Shown: piece after piece, positions 23,756-31,612 of the stretch
Layout: every line of letters starts with the position of its first letter
How positions within the stretch are numbered: the stretch's first letter is position 1
Source of the DNA: Micromonospora sp. KC606
GTDB lineage: Bacteria > Actinomycetota > Actinomycetes > Mycobacteriales > Micromonosporaceae
DNA length: 40,960 bases
Direction: 5' to 3'
NCBI RefSeq assembly: GCF_004348675.1
Contig: NZ_SMKN01000031.1
Location: 1 to 40,960, forward strand
Translations under genes and position numbers: made by a program
Notes under the pieces: model-generated
Database searches by the model: none
What the model saw: the letters and a program-made list of their open reading frames with translations, nothing else
Told to the model about the DNA's origin: nothing

Positions 23756-24196
23756 CTACCCGGTCCGTTCCTCTCGTTTTCGGTCATCGACCGGCAGAGT
23801 CGGGCGGTATGCGAGGTAACGGATGGTCTCCCGGATGTGGAACTTCTCCGCGTCGGACACATCCGGGTCGACCAGGCGACGCAGCAGGGCCTCCACGTCC
23901 GGGTCCATCGGGGGCGGGCCGGCGACACCGCGGGTGGCGGCGGCCCGGTCCCAGCCCAGTGCCGCGAAGGCGGTCGCCGGGTTGAGCCCGAGCCCTTCGC
24001 AGAAGGCCACCACCCGGTCGACCTCCGGGTCGCTGGCCCAGTCGCCGCGGACCCAGCGGTTGATGGTCTGGCGGGAGACGCCGGTGCGGCGGGAGACCTC
24101 GGTGCCGGTCCAGGCGCGCATGGCGCGGGCGTCGTCGAGGGCCCGGCGGACGAACGTGGCGAAGGCGATCTTCCGGGCAGGGGCGGTCTCGTTCAC
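23756..24196 (-). CDS. XRE-family helix-turn-helix regulator
   Basis: A 146-aa DNA-binding protein. The helix-turn-helix lies near residues 23-58: TGTEVSRRTGVSRQTINRWV, then GDWASDPEVDRVVAFCEGL. The C-terminal half contains a ~30-residue helical segment (MDPDVEALLRRLVDPDVSDA) like those in actinobacterial XRE proteins of the Lsr2-locus/BldD-like size class; I cannot name a subfamily. I chose the GTG at 24196 because TACGGT lies 6 nt upstream. The long upstream region carries 21-bp repeated motifs that may be its own operators. Confidence 0.83.
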   Translation of the reverse strand: MNETAPARKIAFATFVRRALDDARAMRAWTGTEVSRRTGVSRQTINRWVRGDWASDPEVDRVVAFCEGLGLNPATAFAALGWDRAAATRGVAGPPPMDPDVEALLRRLVDPDVSDAEKFHIRETIRYLAYRPTLPVDDRKREERTG

Positions 24197-24202
24197 GTTC
24201 CG

Positions 24203-24208
24203 ACCGTA
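24203..24208 (-). promoter_or_regulatory. -10 box of leaderless XRE gene promoter
   Basis: TACGGT on the minus strand, 6 nt before the GTG. A GGGA-N4-TCCC inverted repeat lies just upstream (about 24212-24223). Confidence 0.6.
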
Positions 24209-24246
24209 CGCGGGAACGCTCCCACGGCGGGGGGCGGGCACCCGTG

Positions 24247-24419
24247 TGTAACGCATGCGGGACGATGCCTCCGGGGCGTCAGCAAACGATCCGGAGCTGC
24301 TCTTGAGGGGTGTCACCGGGGCAGAATAGGTGGCTTTGGGGGCGGGGGAAACCGGACGAAAAGCTGATACTGTCACGTCCATGGGACAATCTACGGTGTG
24401 TCACGTGCATGAGACGATC
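24247..24419. promoter_or_regulatory. Three copies of a 21-bp motif between divergent genes
   Basis: Copies at 24371-24391 and 24399-24419 share 17 to 18 of 21 bases (TGTCACGT(C/G)CATG(G/A)GAC(A/G)ATC). A weaker copy lies at 24247-24267 (TGTAACG...GGGACGATG). The shared frame is TGT(C/A)ACG-N5-G(G/A)GAC(A/G)AT. They lie between the XRE gene and a divergent unknown gene. The 24197-24460 interval holds no gene. Confidence 0.55.
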
Positions 24420-24460
24420 GGTGCTCACATGCGTCACGCCCCCGGTACGGGGAGGGCGTG

Positions 24461-24805
24461 GTGACCGAAGTCGTGACCCGCGCCCAGGCCTTCGGGCTGG
24501 TCGCGGAGGGGGTGGCCGCGGGGCTGAGCGCGCCCTGGCGCCTCTACCTCGCCCGGGGATGCCGTTACCTGTCACTGAGTGTCGGGGATCGGGCCGAGTG
24601 GAACGCCTGGCGTACCCACCTCGGCTGCCCCGAGCTGAGCGTCCGGGTCTACGACGCCGGTGGCGAGATCCGGCGTTCGTCGGTCGCCGAGGTGGTCATG
24701 GACGGCTGCCGGATCAGCGTCGAACTAGTCGAGGAGATCGGCACCGACGACCTGGACCGGCTCCTGGTCGCCGATCCGACCGCCATCGAGCCGGAGGACC
24801 GGTGA
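24461..24805 (+). CDS. Hypothetical protein divergent from XRE regulator
   Basis: A 114-aa soluble protein with no signal or membrane segment. Mixed alpha/beta character: LYLARGCRYLSLSVGDRAEW, then LSVRVYDAGGEIRRSSVAEV, then ISVELVEEIGTDDLDRLL. I recognise no family. The GTG at 24461 is preferred because GGGGAGGG lies 4 nt upstream; the GTG 3 nt earlier is too close. Position opposite an XRE gene with shared repeats suggests joint regulation. Confidence 0.7.
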   Translation: MTEVVTRAQAFGLVAEGVAAGLSAPWRLYLARGCRYLSLSVGDRAEWNAWRTHLGCPELSVRVYDAGGEIRRSSVAEVVMDGCRISVELVEEIGTDDLDRLLVADPTAIEPEDR

Positions 24806-24836
24806 CCGGGCAGGGGTGGCGTGCCGGGGACGCCGG

Positions 24837-25241
24837 ATGAGTCCTCTGCTCGCGGTCTTCCTCGTGCTGGTCCTCGGCGCCACGAGCTACGCGGCCGGCC
24901 GGCTGCACGGGCAGCTCAGCTACCGGATCGGCTACCGCTTCGGCTACCGGCAGGGCTACTTCGACGGTGACCGGGGCGCGTGGAACCGGCGCCGGCGCGA
25001 AGCGCAGGCCGCCATCGCCTCGGCGCTGGCCGTTCCGGTCGGCGGGGTGCCGGCGACGTCGGTGAGCCCGGGCCGGCCGGTGAGCGGTGGGCCGGCGGGC
25101 GGCGGCCCCGGCCCCACCGGCACGGTCCCCGCTCCGGCCGCCCGGCAGGGCACCACGTACACCGGCTCCTCGTTCACCGCCCCGGGCGCGCCGGTCACCG
25201 GCCAGCACCCGACCGGGACCCTGGTGCGGCGACAGGGCTGA
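24837..25241 (+). CDS. Membrane-anchored protein with GY repeats, unknown
   Basis: A 134-aa protein. One N-terminal membrane span (about residues 2-22) is followed by YRIGYRFGYRQGYFDG, four Y-x3 repeats with alternating Gly and Arg. A Pro/Gly/Ala/Thr-rich low-complexity tail follows, probably disordered. I recognise no family. I chose the ATG at 24837; a GTG at 24816 is also possible. It starts 31 bp after the preceding gene and probably shares its transcript. The hairpins after its stop close the unit. Confidence 0.65.
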   Translation: MSPLLAVFLVLVLGATSYAAGRLHGQLSYRIGYRFGYRQGYFDGDRGAWNRRRREAQAAIASALAVPVGGVPATSVSPGRPVSGGPAGGGPGPTGTVPAPAARQGTTYTGSSFTAPGAPVTGQHPTGTLVRRQG

Positions 25242-25289
25242 TCGCCGCCATCTGACGCGGTGCGTCGTCCGCGGCGGACACGCACCGTC

Positions 25290-25319
25290 GGGGCCACGTC
25301 AGACCGGTGACGTGGCCCC
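25290..25319 (+). terminator. Perfect 12-bp hairpin terminator
   Basis: GGGGCCACGTCA (25290-25301), loop GACCGG, and the exact complement (25308-25319). Located 48 bp after the GY-repeat gene. Confidence 0.75.
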
Positions 25320-25360
25320 ACCGGCCGGGATGCGCGCAGGGGGCATGCATCCCGGCCGGT
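25320..25360 (+). terminator. Second perfect hairpin, abutting the first
   Basis: ACCGGCCGGGATGC (25320-25333) pairs exactly with 25347-25360 around a 13-nt loop. It starts at the base after the first hairpin ends. The 25242-25581 interval holds these two hairpins and the phoH promoter region, but no supported gene. Confidence 0.7.
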
Positions 25361-25406
25361 CCGCCCCGCTCCGCGCTCTTCCGGACGGGGGAGATCCACG
25401 TGACCC

Positions 25407-25436
25407 CTAGCCGAGGGGGCCGGACGCGGCTAGCGT
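25407..25436 (+). promoter_or_regulatory. Putative phoH promoter with overlapping palindrome
   Basis: TAGCGT (25431-25436) is a -10 candidate, 6 nt before an ATG at 25443. CTAGCCG (25407-25413) and CGGCTAG (25427-25433) form a perfect inverted repeat that overlaps the -10 box, a typical operator position. Confidence 0.45.
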
Positions 25437-25581
25437 CTAGGCATGGCGCGGGGTTCTCCCGGGCCAGCCGGCCGCCCGGAACTGCGACCTCGCGCACGGG
25501 GTTCCGCATCCGACCCCGTGTCCCCGGGCGCCGGAGGAGGCGGAACGCGGATGGCGGGTGCGCATCCGTCGGAGCAGGCCT

Positions 25582-26997
25582 GTGACCAATCGCCGCACGA
25601 CCGCAGGTGCCGACCAGAGCCCGGCCGCGACTGCCACGACCCGCCGAGCCACCCGGAGCCGCCGCACCACGGCCGCCGCTCCGGCCGGCCCCGAGGAGCC
25701 CCGACCAGCCGGCCAGGCCTTCGTACTGGACACCTCGGTGCTCCTGTCCGACCCGGCGGCCTTCCACCGGTTCGCCGAGCACGAGGTGGTGCTTCCCCTC
25801 GTGGTCATCACCGAACTGGAGGGCAAGCGCCACCACCCGGAGCTGGGCTGGTTCGCCCGGCAGTCGCTGCGCATGCTGGACGAGTTGCGGGTACGGCACG
25901 GGCGGCTGGACCATCCGGTGCCCGCGAACGACTACGGCGGCACCCTGCGGGTGGAGTTGAACCACTCGGACGACGGGGTCCTGCCACCGGGGTTCCGGAA
26001 CGAGTCCAACGACGCGCGGATCCTCTCCGTGGCGCTGAACCTCGCCGCCGAGGGGCGGGACGTCACCCTGGTCAGCAAGGACATGCCGCTGCGGGTGAAG
26101 GCCGCCTCGGTCGGCCTGAAGGCCGACGAGTACCGGCACGGCCAGGCCAGTGACCCGACCTGGACCGGGATGGCCGAACTGGAGTTGGGCGAGGACGAGA
26201 TCGGCCGGCTGTACGCGGGGGAGGCCCTCGACGTGGACGCCGCGGCTGGCCTGCCCTGCCACACCGGCCTGGTGCTGCACTCGGCCCGTGGCTCGGCCCT
26301 GGGCCGGGTGCTGCCGGACAAGACCGTCCGGCTGGTCCGCGGTGACCGGGAGGCGTTCGGCGTGCACGGCCGCTCGGCCGAGCAGCGGATCGCCCTGGAC
26401 CTGCTGCTGGACGAGTCGATCGGGATCGTCTCGATGGGCGGGCGGGCCGGCACCGGCAAGTCCGCGTTGGCGCTCTGCGCCGGGCTGGAGGCGGTGATGG
26501 AACGCCGCCGGCACAAGAAGGTGGTCGTCTTCCGCCCGCTGTACGCCGTCGGCGGCCAGGAACTGGGCTACCTGCCCGGATCGGAGGCGGAGAAGATGTC
26601 GCCGTGGGCCCAGGCGGTCTTCGACACCCTGGGCGCGGTGGTGCACGAGAACGTGCTGGAGGAGGTCACCTCCCGGGGCATCCTGGAGGTGCTGCCGCTG
26701 ACCCACATCCGCGGTCGCAGCCTGCACGACGCCTTCGTCATCGTCGACGAGGCGCAGTCGCTGGAGCGGGGTGTGCTGCTCACCGTACTGTCCCGGATCG
26801 GCCAGGGCTCCCGCGTGGTGCTCACCCACGACGTCGCCCAGCGGGACAACCTCCGGGTGGGGCGGCACGACGGAGTGACGGCGGTGATCGAGACGTTGAA
26901 GGGTCATCCGCTCTTCGCGCACGTCACGCTGAGCCGGTCCGAGCGGTCGCCGATTGCGGCAATGGTGACGGATTTGTTGGAGGACATCCCACACTGA
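25582..26997 (+). CDS. phoH2: PhoH2-type protein: PIN domain fused to PhoH ATPase
   Basis: A 471-aa protein with a ~45-residue basic, low-complexity N-terminus, a PIN RNase domain (about residues 46-185; [37 protein letters not shown]) and a C-terminal PhoH helicase/ATPase (about 245-470). Walker A is [13 protein letters not shown]; Walker B is [11 protein letters not shown]. In M. tuberculosis PhoH2 (Rv1095) this fusion acts as an RNA helicase/RNase. The start is uncertain: GTG at 25582 has GGAG 7 nt upstream; GTG at 25558 and a different-frame ATG at 25443 compete. The C-terminus [20 protein letters not shown] is complete. Confidence 0.94.
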   Translation: MTNRRTTAGADQSPAATATTRRATRSRRTTAAAPAGPEEPRPAGQAFVLDTSVLLSDPAAFHRFAEHEVVLPLVVITELEGKRHHPELGWFARQSLRMLDELRVRHGRLDHPVPANDYGGTLRVELNHSDDGVLPPGFRNESNDARILSVALNLAAEGRDVTLVSKDMPLRVKAASVGLKADEYRHGQASDPTWTGMAELELGEDEIGRLYAGEALDVDAAAGLPCHTGLVLHSARGSALGRVLPDKTVRLVRGDREAFGVHGRSAEQRIALDLLLDESIGIVSMGGRAGTGKSALALCAGLEAVMERRRHKKVVVFRPLYAVGGQELGYLPGSEAEKMSPWAQAVFDTLGAVVHENVLEEVTSRGILEVLPLTHIRGRSLHDAFVIVDEAQSLERGVLLTVLSRIGQGSRVVLTHDVAQRDNLRVGRHDGVTAVIETLKGHPLFAHVTLSRSERSPIAAMVTDLLEDIPH

Positions 26998-27031
26998 CTG
27001 GTTTTTCGTCCCCTCCTGTCCGCATTCACTT

Positions 27032-27047
27032 TGTGGCCCAAATCACA
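27032..27047. promoter_or_regulatory. CRP-like operator upstream of transglycosylase gene
   Basis: TGTGGCCCAAATCACA matches TGTGA-N6-TCACA at 9 of 10 fixed positions, inside a larger TTTGTG/CACAAA inverted repeat. It lies in a locally AT-rich patch about 225 bp before the start codon. Confidence 0.6.
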
Positions 27048-27271
27048 AAACGGTCTAGTGGTTTCCCATCAGCCTCACTGTGCGCGATGGTGTCCTGCGA
27101 GCGCCCACGCCCCGACGAGATAGCCGAGCATCGTTCGTCCCACCGGTGGACGGGCCCGGCGACGGTCGGTGCGTCGGTTGCGACCCGCTGCGGTCGGGGC
27201 GCTCGCGGCACGACCGCGCCCGGTGACGGCCGGCCTGTGCCGCGTCCTTGCCCCCGACGAAGGGACACCTC

Positions 27272-27964
27272 GTGAGTCGGCTGTGGAGCCGGTTCGGCGC
27301 CCGGACGGCTGCTGTCGCGCTGCTCTCCGTGGGCGTCGCCGGCGGCTTCTACCTGGGAGAAGACCGGGAAGTCCAGCAACAGGGCCTGACCGCGCAGGTC
27401 AGCCTCGTGGTCGACGAGGCCGAGTACGGCTACCAGCGGGAGCGGCAGGCCCAGCACCGGACCCAGTCCGCCAAGCAGCGAAACGTCGAGTACCAGGCGA
27501 AGCTGCGCGCCGCCGAGGCGGCCAAGGCGGCGGCCGAGCGGGCCCGGAAGGCCGAAGCCGCCGCCGCCTCTCGCAAGAAGGCCCGCGAGGCGGCCGAGAA
27601 GGCAACCAAGGAGGCCGAGACCAAGCCGTACACCGGCCCGATCCCGGCCTCCTGCAACGAGTACGGCGGCAACAGGAAGATCGGCTGCGCGCTGCTGCTC
27701 GACGAAGGCTTCAAGATCGATCAGATGCCCTGCCTGGACAAGCTCTGGACCAAGGAGAGCGGCTGGAACCACAAGGCCGCCAACCCGTCCTCCGGGGCGT
27801 ACGGCATCCCGCAGGCGCTGCCCGGCAGCAAGATGGGCTCGGTCGCCGACGACTGGCGGACCAACCCCGCCACCCAGATCAAGTGGGGCCTCGGCTACAT
27901 CGAGGGCCGGTACGACAACCCGTGCGGGGCCTGGGCCAAGAGCCAGCGCTCCGGCTGGTACTGA
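27272..27964 (+). CDS. Secreted lytic transglycosylase-like protein
   Basis: A 230-aa exported protein. An N-terminal signal or anchor (about residues 9-29) is followed by a Lys/Ala/Glu/Arg-rich coiled coil (about 50-120). A C-terminal lysozyme-like domain (about 130-230) has LWTKESGWNHKAANPSSGAY, whose Glu is the expected catalytic acid, then GIPQALPGSKMGS and IKWGLGYIEGRYDNPCGAW. It probably cleaves peptidoglycan; similar proteins act in growth or resuscitation. I chose the GTG at 27272 with AAGGGA 6-7 nt upstream. The leader after the CRP-like site is roughly 200 nt; I looked for a c-di-AMP riboswitch there and could not recognise one. Confidence 0.9.
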   Translation: MSRLWSRFGARTAAVALLSVGVAGGFYLGEDREVQQQGLTAQVSLVVDEAEYGYQRERQAQHRTQSAKQRNVEYQAKLRAAEAAKAAAERARKAEAAAASRKKAREAAEKATKEAETKPYTGPIPASCNEYGGNRKIGCALLLDEGFKIDQMPCLDKLWTKESGWNHKAANPSSGAYGIPQALPGSKMGSVADDWRTNPATQIKWGLGYIEGRYDNPCGAWAKSQRSGWY

Positions 27965-27988
27965 GAACCGCGGACCGCACGGCGTGCC

Positions 27989-28026
27989 GACGGCGGGGCG
28001 GGTGCCCGACCACCCACCCCGCCGTC
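27989..28026 (+). terminator. Hairpin terminator after transglycosylase gene
   Basis: 16-bp arms at 27989-28004 and 28011-28026 pair at 15 positions around a 6-nt loop, 24 bp after the stop. Confidence 0.7.
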
Positions 28027-28085
28027 GTCGTGTCCCCGGGGCTCCCGGGTGGCGGTCGGCCGGGATTGCTGATAGCTCTTGACGG

Positions 28086-28739
28086 GTGACCCTGCACCCG
28101 ACGGGCGGCGACCCGCACCGGTTCGGCACCGAGGCGTTCTACGCGTCGCTCGGCCGCGCCTTCGTCGCCATGTGCGCGGTGGTGCCCTTCCTCTTCCTCA
28201 TCGAGGCGCTCGACCAGGGGCTCGCCCTCGGTCTCGACGTGGCAGCCGGGATCATCCCGCTGCGCATCCAGGGGCTCGACGGGGTCTTCTTCTCGCCGTT
28301 CCTGCACCACGGCTTCGACCACCTCTACAGCAACAGCATCCCGCTGATCCTGCTCGGCACCTTCGTGCTCGCCGCCGGCACCCGACGCTTCCTCTGGTCC
28401 ACCCTGATCATCATCCTGGTCAGCGGGCTCGGGGTCTGGTTCACCGGCGCGCCCCACTCGGTGGTGGTGGGCGCCAGCGGGGTCATCTTCGGCTACCTCG
28501 GCATCCTGCTCACCCGGGGCATCGTCGAGCGGAGCTGGTGGAACTTCGCCGTGGTGCTGCTGGTCGGCCTGCTCTACGGCTGGCAGTTGCTCGGCATCCT
28601 TCCCACCGACGAGCGCATCTCCTGGCAGGGGCACCTCTTCGGGCTGCTCGGCGGGGTCGTCGCGGCGATCCTGTTCCGGCGCCGCAGGCCCGAGCCGTAC
28701 GACCCGTACCGACCCGAGTCGACCCTCACCCTGTCCTGA
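28086..28739 (+). CDS. Rhomboid-family intramembrane serine protease
   Basis: A 217-aa protein with six membrane spans. The catalytic Ser is in VVVGASGVIFGYLG and the catalytic His in SWQGHLFGLLGG. The upstream FLHHGFDHLYSNSIPLILLG is the conserved H-x4-HL-x2-N segment in span 2. All key residues are present, so it should be active. Rhomboids cleave membrane proteins inside or near the bilayer; the substrate here is unknown. The start is a GTG at 28086 without a clear Shine-Dalgarno. Confidence 0.93.
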   Translation: MTLHPTGGDPHRFGTEAFYASLGRAFVAMCAVVPFLFLIEALDQGLALGLDVAAGIIPLRIQGLDGVFFSPFLHHGFDHLYSNSIPLILLGTFVLAAGTRRFLWSTLIIILVSGLGVWFTGAPHSVVVGASGVIFGYLGILLTRGIVERSWWNFAVVLLVGLLYGWQLLGILPTDERISWQGHLFGLLGGVVAAILFRRRRPEPYDPYRPESTLTLS

Positions 28740-28848
28740 CCCGCGATTCGCCGGCCCGGCGCGGCGGCGATGCTTGCCCGGCCGGGGTGACCGGCCTACC
28801 GTCGGCACCAGCACGCGTTGATCCGCCGAGCGGAAAGCGACGGTACCC

Positions 28849-29817
28849 ATGCGCGAGGTCGATGTCGCGGTGATCGGAGCCGGTCCGGCGGGCCTGTTCG
28901 CGGCGTACTACGCCGGGTTCCGCGGGCTGTCGGTGGCGGTGGTCGACGCGCTGCCCGAACCGGGCGGGCAGATCACCGCGATGTACCCGGAGAAGCTCAT
29001 CCACGACGTCGCCGGTTTCCCCGCCGTCAAGGGGCGGGACCTGGTGGCGAACCTCGTCGCCCAGTCCGCCCCCTACCACCCGGACTACCTGCTCGGCTGC
29101 CGCGCCGAGAAGCTGTGGTACGCCGACGGGCGGCCGGTGCTCGGCCTGGCCGGCGGTGATCAGCTGCGCTGCGGGGCGGTGCTGGTCACCGGCGGGCTGG
29201 GCAGCTTCAGCCCGCGTCCGCTGCCGGTGGCGGAGGGCTTCGTCGGCGCCGGGGTCGTCTACTTCGTACCGGAGCCGGCCGCGTTGGCCGACCGGGACGT
29301 GCTGATCGTCGGCGGCGGTGACTCGGCCTTCGACTGGGCGGCGACCCTGCAGCCGGTGGCCCGATCGGTGACGCTGGTGCACCGTCGCGAGCGGTTCCGG
29401 GCGCACGCCGGCACGGTCGCCCGGGTGCTGGCGTCACCGGTACGGGTGATCGTCAACGCCGAGGTGACCCGGCTGCACGGCGACGTCGCGGTGACCGCCG
29501 CCGAGATCTCCGTTCGCGGCGGCGCCGCCGAGACCCTGCCTGTCGACACGGTGGTCGCGGCGCTCGGCTTCACCGCCGACCTGGGGCCGCTCGCCGAGTG
29601 GGGGCTGCGCCTGGACCGCCGGCACATCGTGGTGGACAGCGCGATGGCCACCAACCTGCCCCGGGTGTTCGCCGCCGGGGACATCACCGAGTACCCGGGC
29701 AAGGTGCGGCTGATCGCCACCGGATTCGGCGAGGCGGCGACCGCCGTCAACAACGCGGCGGTCGTCATCGACCCCGCCGCGCACCTCTTTCCCGGCCACT
29801 CCTCCGACGCCGGCTGA
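28849..29817 (+). CDS. Ferredoxin-NADP(+) reductase-like flavoprotein
   Basis: A 322-aa two-dinucleotide-domain oxidoreductase of the YumC type, related to thioredoxin reductase but lacking the redox-active C-x2-C. FAD binding is in VAVIGAGPAGLFAAYYAGFR, with LPEPGGQITAMYPEKLIHDV. NAD(P)H binding is in DVLIVGGGDSAFDWA, with the HRRERFRAH phosphate-binding segment. The second FAD contact is FAAGDITEYPGKVRLIATGF. It should move electrons between NADPH and ferredoxin or flavodoxin. The ATG at 28849 follows a 109-bp gap. Confidence 0.9.
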   Translation: MREVDVAVIGAGPAGLFAAYYAGFRGLSVAVVDALPEPGGQITAMYPEKLIHDVAGFPAVKGRDLVANLVAQSAPYHPDYLLGCRAEKLWYADGRPVLGLAGGDQLRCGAVLVTGGLGSFSPRPLPVAEGFVGAGVVYFVPEPAALADRDVLIVGGGDSAFDWAATLQPVARSVTLVHRRERFRAHAGTVARVLASPVRVIVNAEVTRLHGDVAVTAAEISVRGGAAETLPVDTVVAALGFTADLGPLAEWGLRLDRRHIVVDSAMATNLPRVFAAGDITEYPGKVRLIATGFGEAATAVNNAAVVIDPAAHLFPGHSSDAG

Positions 29818-29851
29818 CCAGGGCAGCCGCCGGGTTGTCGGGCCGCGGCGA

Positions 29852-30541
29852 TCAGCGGGGCAGGCCGACGAGGTCGGCCATCAGGCCGGTCTGGTGGTCG
29901 AAGTACGCGTCGCGGTGCGGGATGGCGCGATCGAGCCGGCCGAACAGCTCGAAACTGATCAGCCCGAACAGGTGCGTCCAGCTGGCCATGCCCCTTGCCA
30001 GCAACGGCTCGGGCAGGCCCGGGGACAGGGCGGCGGCGATCTCGGCCAGGTCGTCGCGGACCTGCTCGGGCAGCTCGTCGTCAGGTGCGGCGAGGTGGCC
30101 GTCGGCCAGCCCGTCGCGGAGGATGCCGACCAGGGTCAGTGGGGGGCGCTGGGCCGGCAGGACGGTGTCGTCGGGGGCGGCGTACCCGGGGACCGGGCTG
30201 CCGTAGAGCAGCGTGTACTCGGCGGAGTGGGCGAGTGCCCAGTCGCGGGCGGCGCGGCAGACGGCGTGCCATCGACCGCGCAGGTCGTGCCGGTCGGCTG
30301 TGGCGTCAGCCGTCTCCACCGCGTCGCCGAGGGCTTCGTACGCCTCGAGGATCAGCACGGTGAGCAGGTCGTCGCGACTGGGGAAGTAGCGGTAGATCGC
30401 CGAGGAGACCATGCCCATGTCCCGCGCGACCGCGCGCAGCGAGAGGTTGGCGCCGTCGGTGGCCAGGTGCCGCCGGGCCACCGCCTTGATCTCGTCGATC
30501 ATCTCGGCACGGACCCGGGCGCGGATGGAGGGAGCGGACAC
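29852..30541 (-). CDS. TetR/AcrR-family repressor
   Basis: A 229-aa regulator. The N-terminal helix-turn-helix is LSLRAVARDMGMVSSAIYRY followed by FPSRDDLLTVLI. The ~150-residue ligand-binding part ends with a TetR_C-type domain (WTHLFGLISFELFGRLDRA). I chose the GTG at 30541, since the longer frame begins with a poor TTG. It is divergent from an epimerase gene, and two palindromes lie between them, so it probably represses both. The ligand is unknown. Confidence 0.93.
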   Translation of the reverse strand: MSAPSIRARVRAEMIDEIKAVARRHLATDGANLSLRAVARDMGMVSSAIYRYFPSRDDLLTVLILEAYEALGDAVETADATADRHDLRGRWHAVCRAARDWALAHSAEYTLLYGSPVPGYAAPDDTVLPAQRPPLTLVGILRDGLADGHLAAPDDELPEQVRDDLAEIAAALSPGLPEPLLARGMASWTHLFGLISFELFGRLDRAIPHRDAYFDHQTGLMADLVGLPR

Positions 30542-30581
30542 GCCATCCACTCTGCCACGTGCCGGAGCGCTATTCAAAAAA

Positions 30582-30596
30582 AAGAGCAGTGCTCTT
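30582..30596. promoter_or_regulatory. TetR operator 1
   Basis: AAGAGCAGTGCTCTT, a perfect palindrome around a central G. It overlaps the -35 box of the epimerase promoter. Confidence 0.75.
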
Positions 30597-30623
30597 GACG
30601 AACTGTCGACGGGTGGTCAGGCT
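30595..30623 (+). promoter_or_regulatory. Epimerase gene promoter
   Basis: TTGACG (30595-30600), 17-bp spacer, CAGGCT (30618-30623). Operators lie over the -35 box and just after the predicted start site. Confidence 0.6.
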
Positions 30624-30637
30624 GGGAGCACAACAAC

Positions 30638-30652
30638 GAGAGCAGCGCTCTC
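30638..30652. promoter_or_regulatory. TetR operator 2
   Basis: GAGAGCAGCGCTCTC, 6-bp arms; shares AGAGCA(G)-N-GCTCT with operator 1. Centres are 56 bp apart. Confidence 0.75.
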
Positions 30653-30683
30653 GATCGTTGCCCCTGCTTCGAAAGGTGTTCCC

Positions 30684-31601
30684 ATGTCGCTGCACGTGAT
30701 CGTCGGAGCCGGCCCGGTCGGTACCGCCACCGCCCGACTCCTCGCCGAGCGGGGCGAGCGGGTCCGGATCGTCACCCGGCGCGGCACCGGCCCCGAGCAC
30801 CCGGCCGTCGAGCGGGTCGCCGCCGACGCCGCCGACCCCGCCCGGCTCACGGCGCTCACCGAGGGCGCGGTGGCCCTCTACAACTGCGCCAACCCCGCGT
30901 ACCACCGTTGGACGACCGACTGGCCGCCACTGGCCGGCGCGCTGCTCACCGCCGCCGAGCGGGCCGGCGCGGTCCTCGCCACCGTGGGCAACCTCTACGG
31001 CTACGGCCCGGTCGACGCCGCGATGACCGAGCAGACCCCGCTGCGCGCCACCGGCAGCAAAGGGCGGGTCCGCAACCAGATGTGGACCGACGCCCTCGCC
31101 GCCCACCGGGCCGGCAGGGTCCGGGTCACCGAGGTACGCGGCTCCGACTACCTGGGCGCCGACGGCACCAGCCTGCCGATGCTGGTGCTGCCCCGGGTGC
31201 TCGCCGGGCAGCGGGTGTTCCTGCCGGTCGACTGGGACGCCCCGCACACCTGGACCTACATCGCCGATGTCGCCCGCACCCTGGTCGCCGCCGCCACCGA
31301 CGTGCGGGCGTGGGGACGCCCCTGGCACGTGCCCAGCCCGCCCGCCGTCCCGATGCGGGAGTTGGCCGTGCGGGCGGCCGTGCTGGTCGGCGCGCCCGCG
31401 CCGAAGCTGACCCGGATGCCCTACCCGGTGCTCTGGGCCGGCGGCGTGGTCAACCCCTTCGCCCGTGAGCTGCGGGAGACCGCCCACCAGTTCACCCGGC
31501 CGTTCCTGATGGACTCGACCGCGGCGACCGCCACCCTCGGCGTCGAGCCGACCCCGCTGGACCGGTCGCTGAAGGAGACGGTGGAGGCGCTGTGCCGCTG
31601 A
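30684..31601 (+). CDS. NAD(P)-dependent epimerase/dehydratase (extended SDR)
   Basis: A 305-aa Rossmann-fold protein. The nucleotide loop is HVIVGAGPVGTATARLLAER. ATVGNLYGYGP holds the Tyr of the atypical SDR active-site region, while the usual YxxxK is not obvious (SKGRVRNQMW follows). HTWTYIADVARTLVAAATD is typical of NAD-dependent epimerases. GAAAGG lies 7 nt before the ATG. The reaction is unknown; control by the adjacent TetR protein suggests a response to a small toxic or secondary metabolite. Confidence 0.88.
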   Translation: MSLHVIVGAGPVGTATARLLAERGERVRIVTRRGTGPEHPAVERVAADAADPARLTALTEGAVALYNCANPAYHRWTTDWPPLAGALLTAAERAGAVLATVGNLYGYGPVDAAMTEQTPLRATGSKGRVRNQMWTDALAAHRAGRVRVTEVRGSDYLGADGTSLPMLVLPRVLAGQRVFLPVDWDAPHTWTYIADVARTLVAAATDVRAWGRPWHVPSPPAVPMRELAVRAAVLVGAPAPKLTRMPYPVLWAGGVVNPFARELRETAHQFTRPFLMDSTAATATLGVEPTPLDRSLKETVEALCR

Positions 31602-31612
31602 GCCGGACGGCG

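Noticed and set aside
27050..27271. Possible c-di-AMP (ydaO) riboswitch in the transglycosylase leader
   Set aside because: I could not find the conserved ydaO core by eye, so I did not annotate it.
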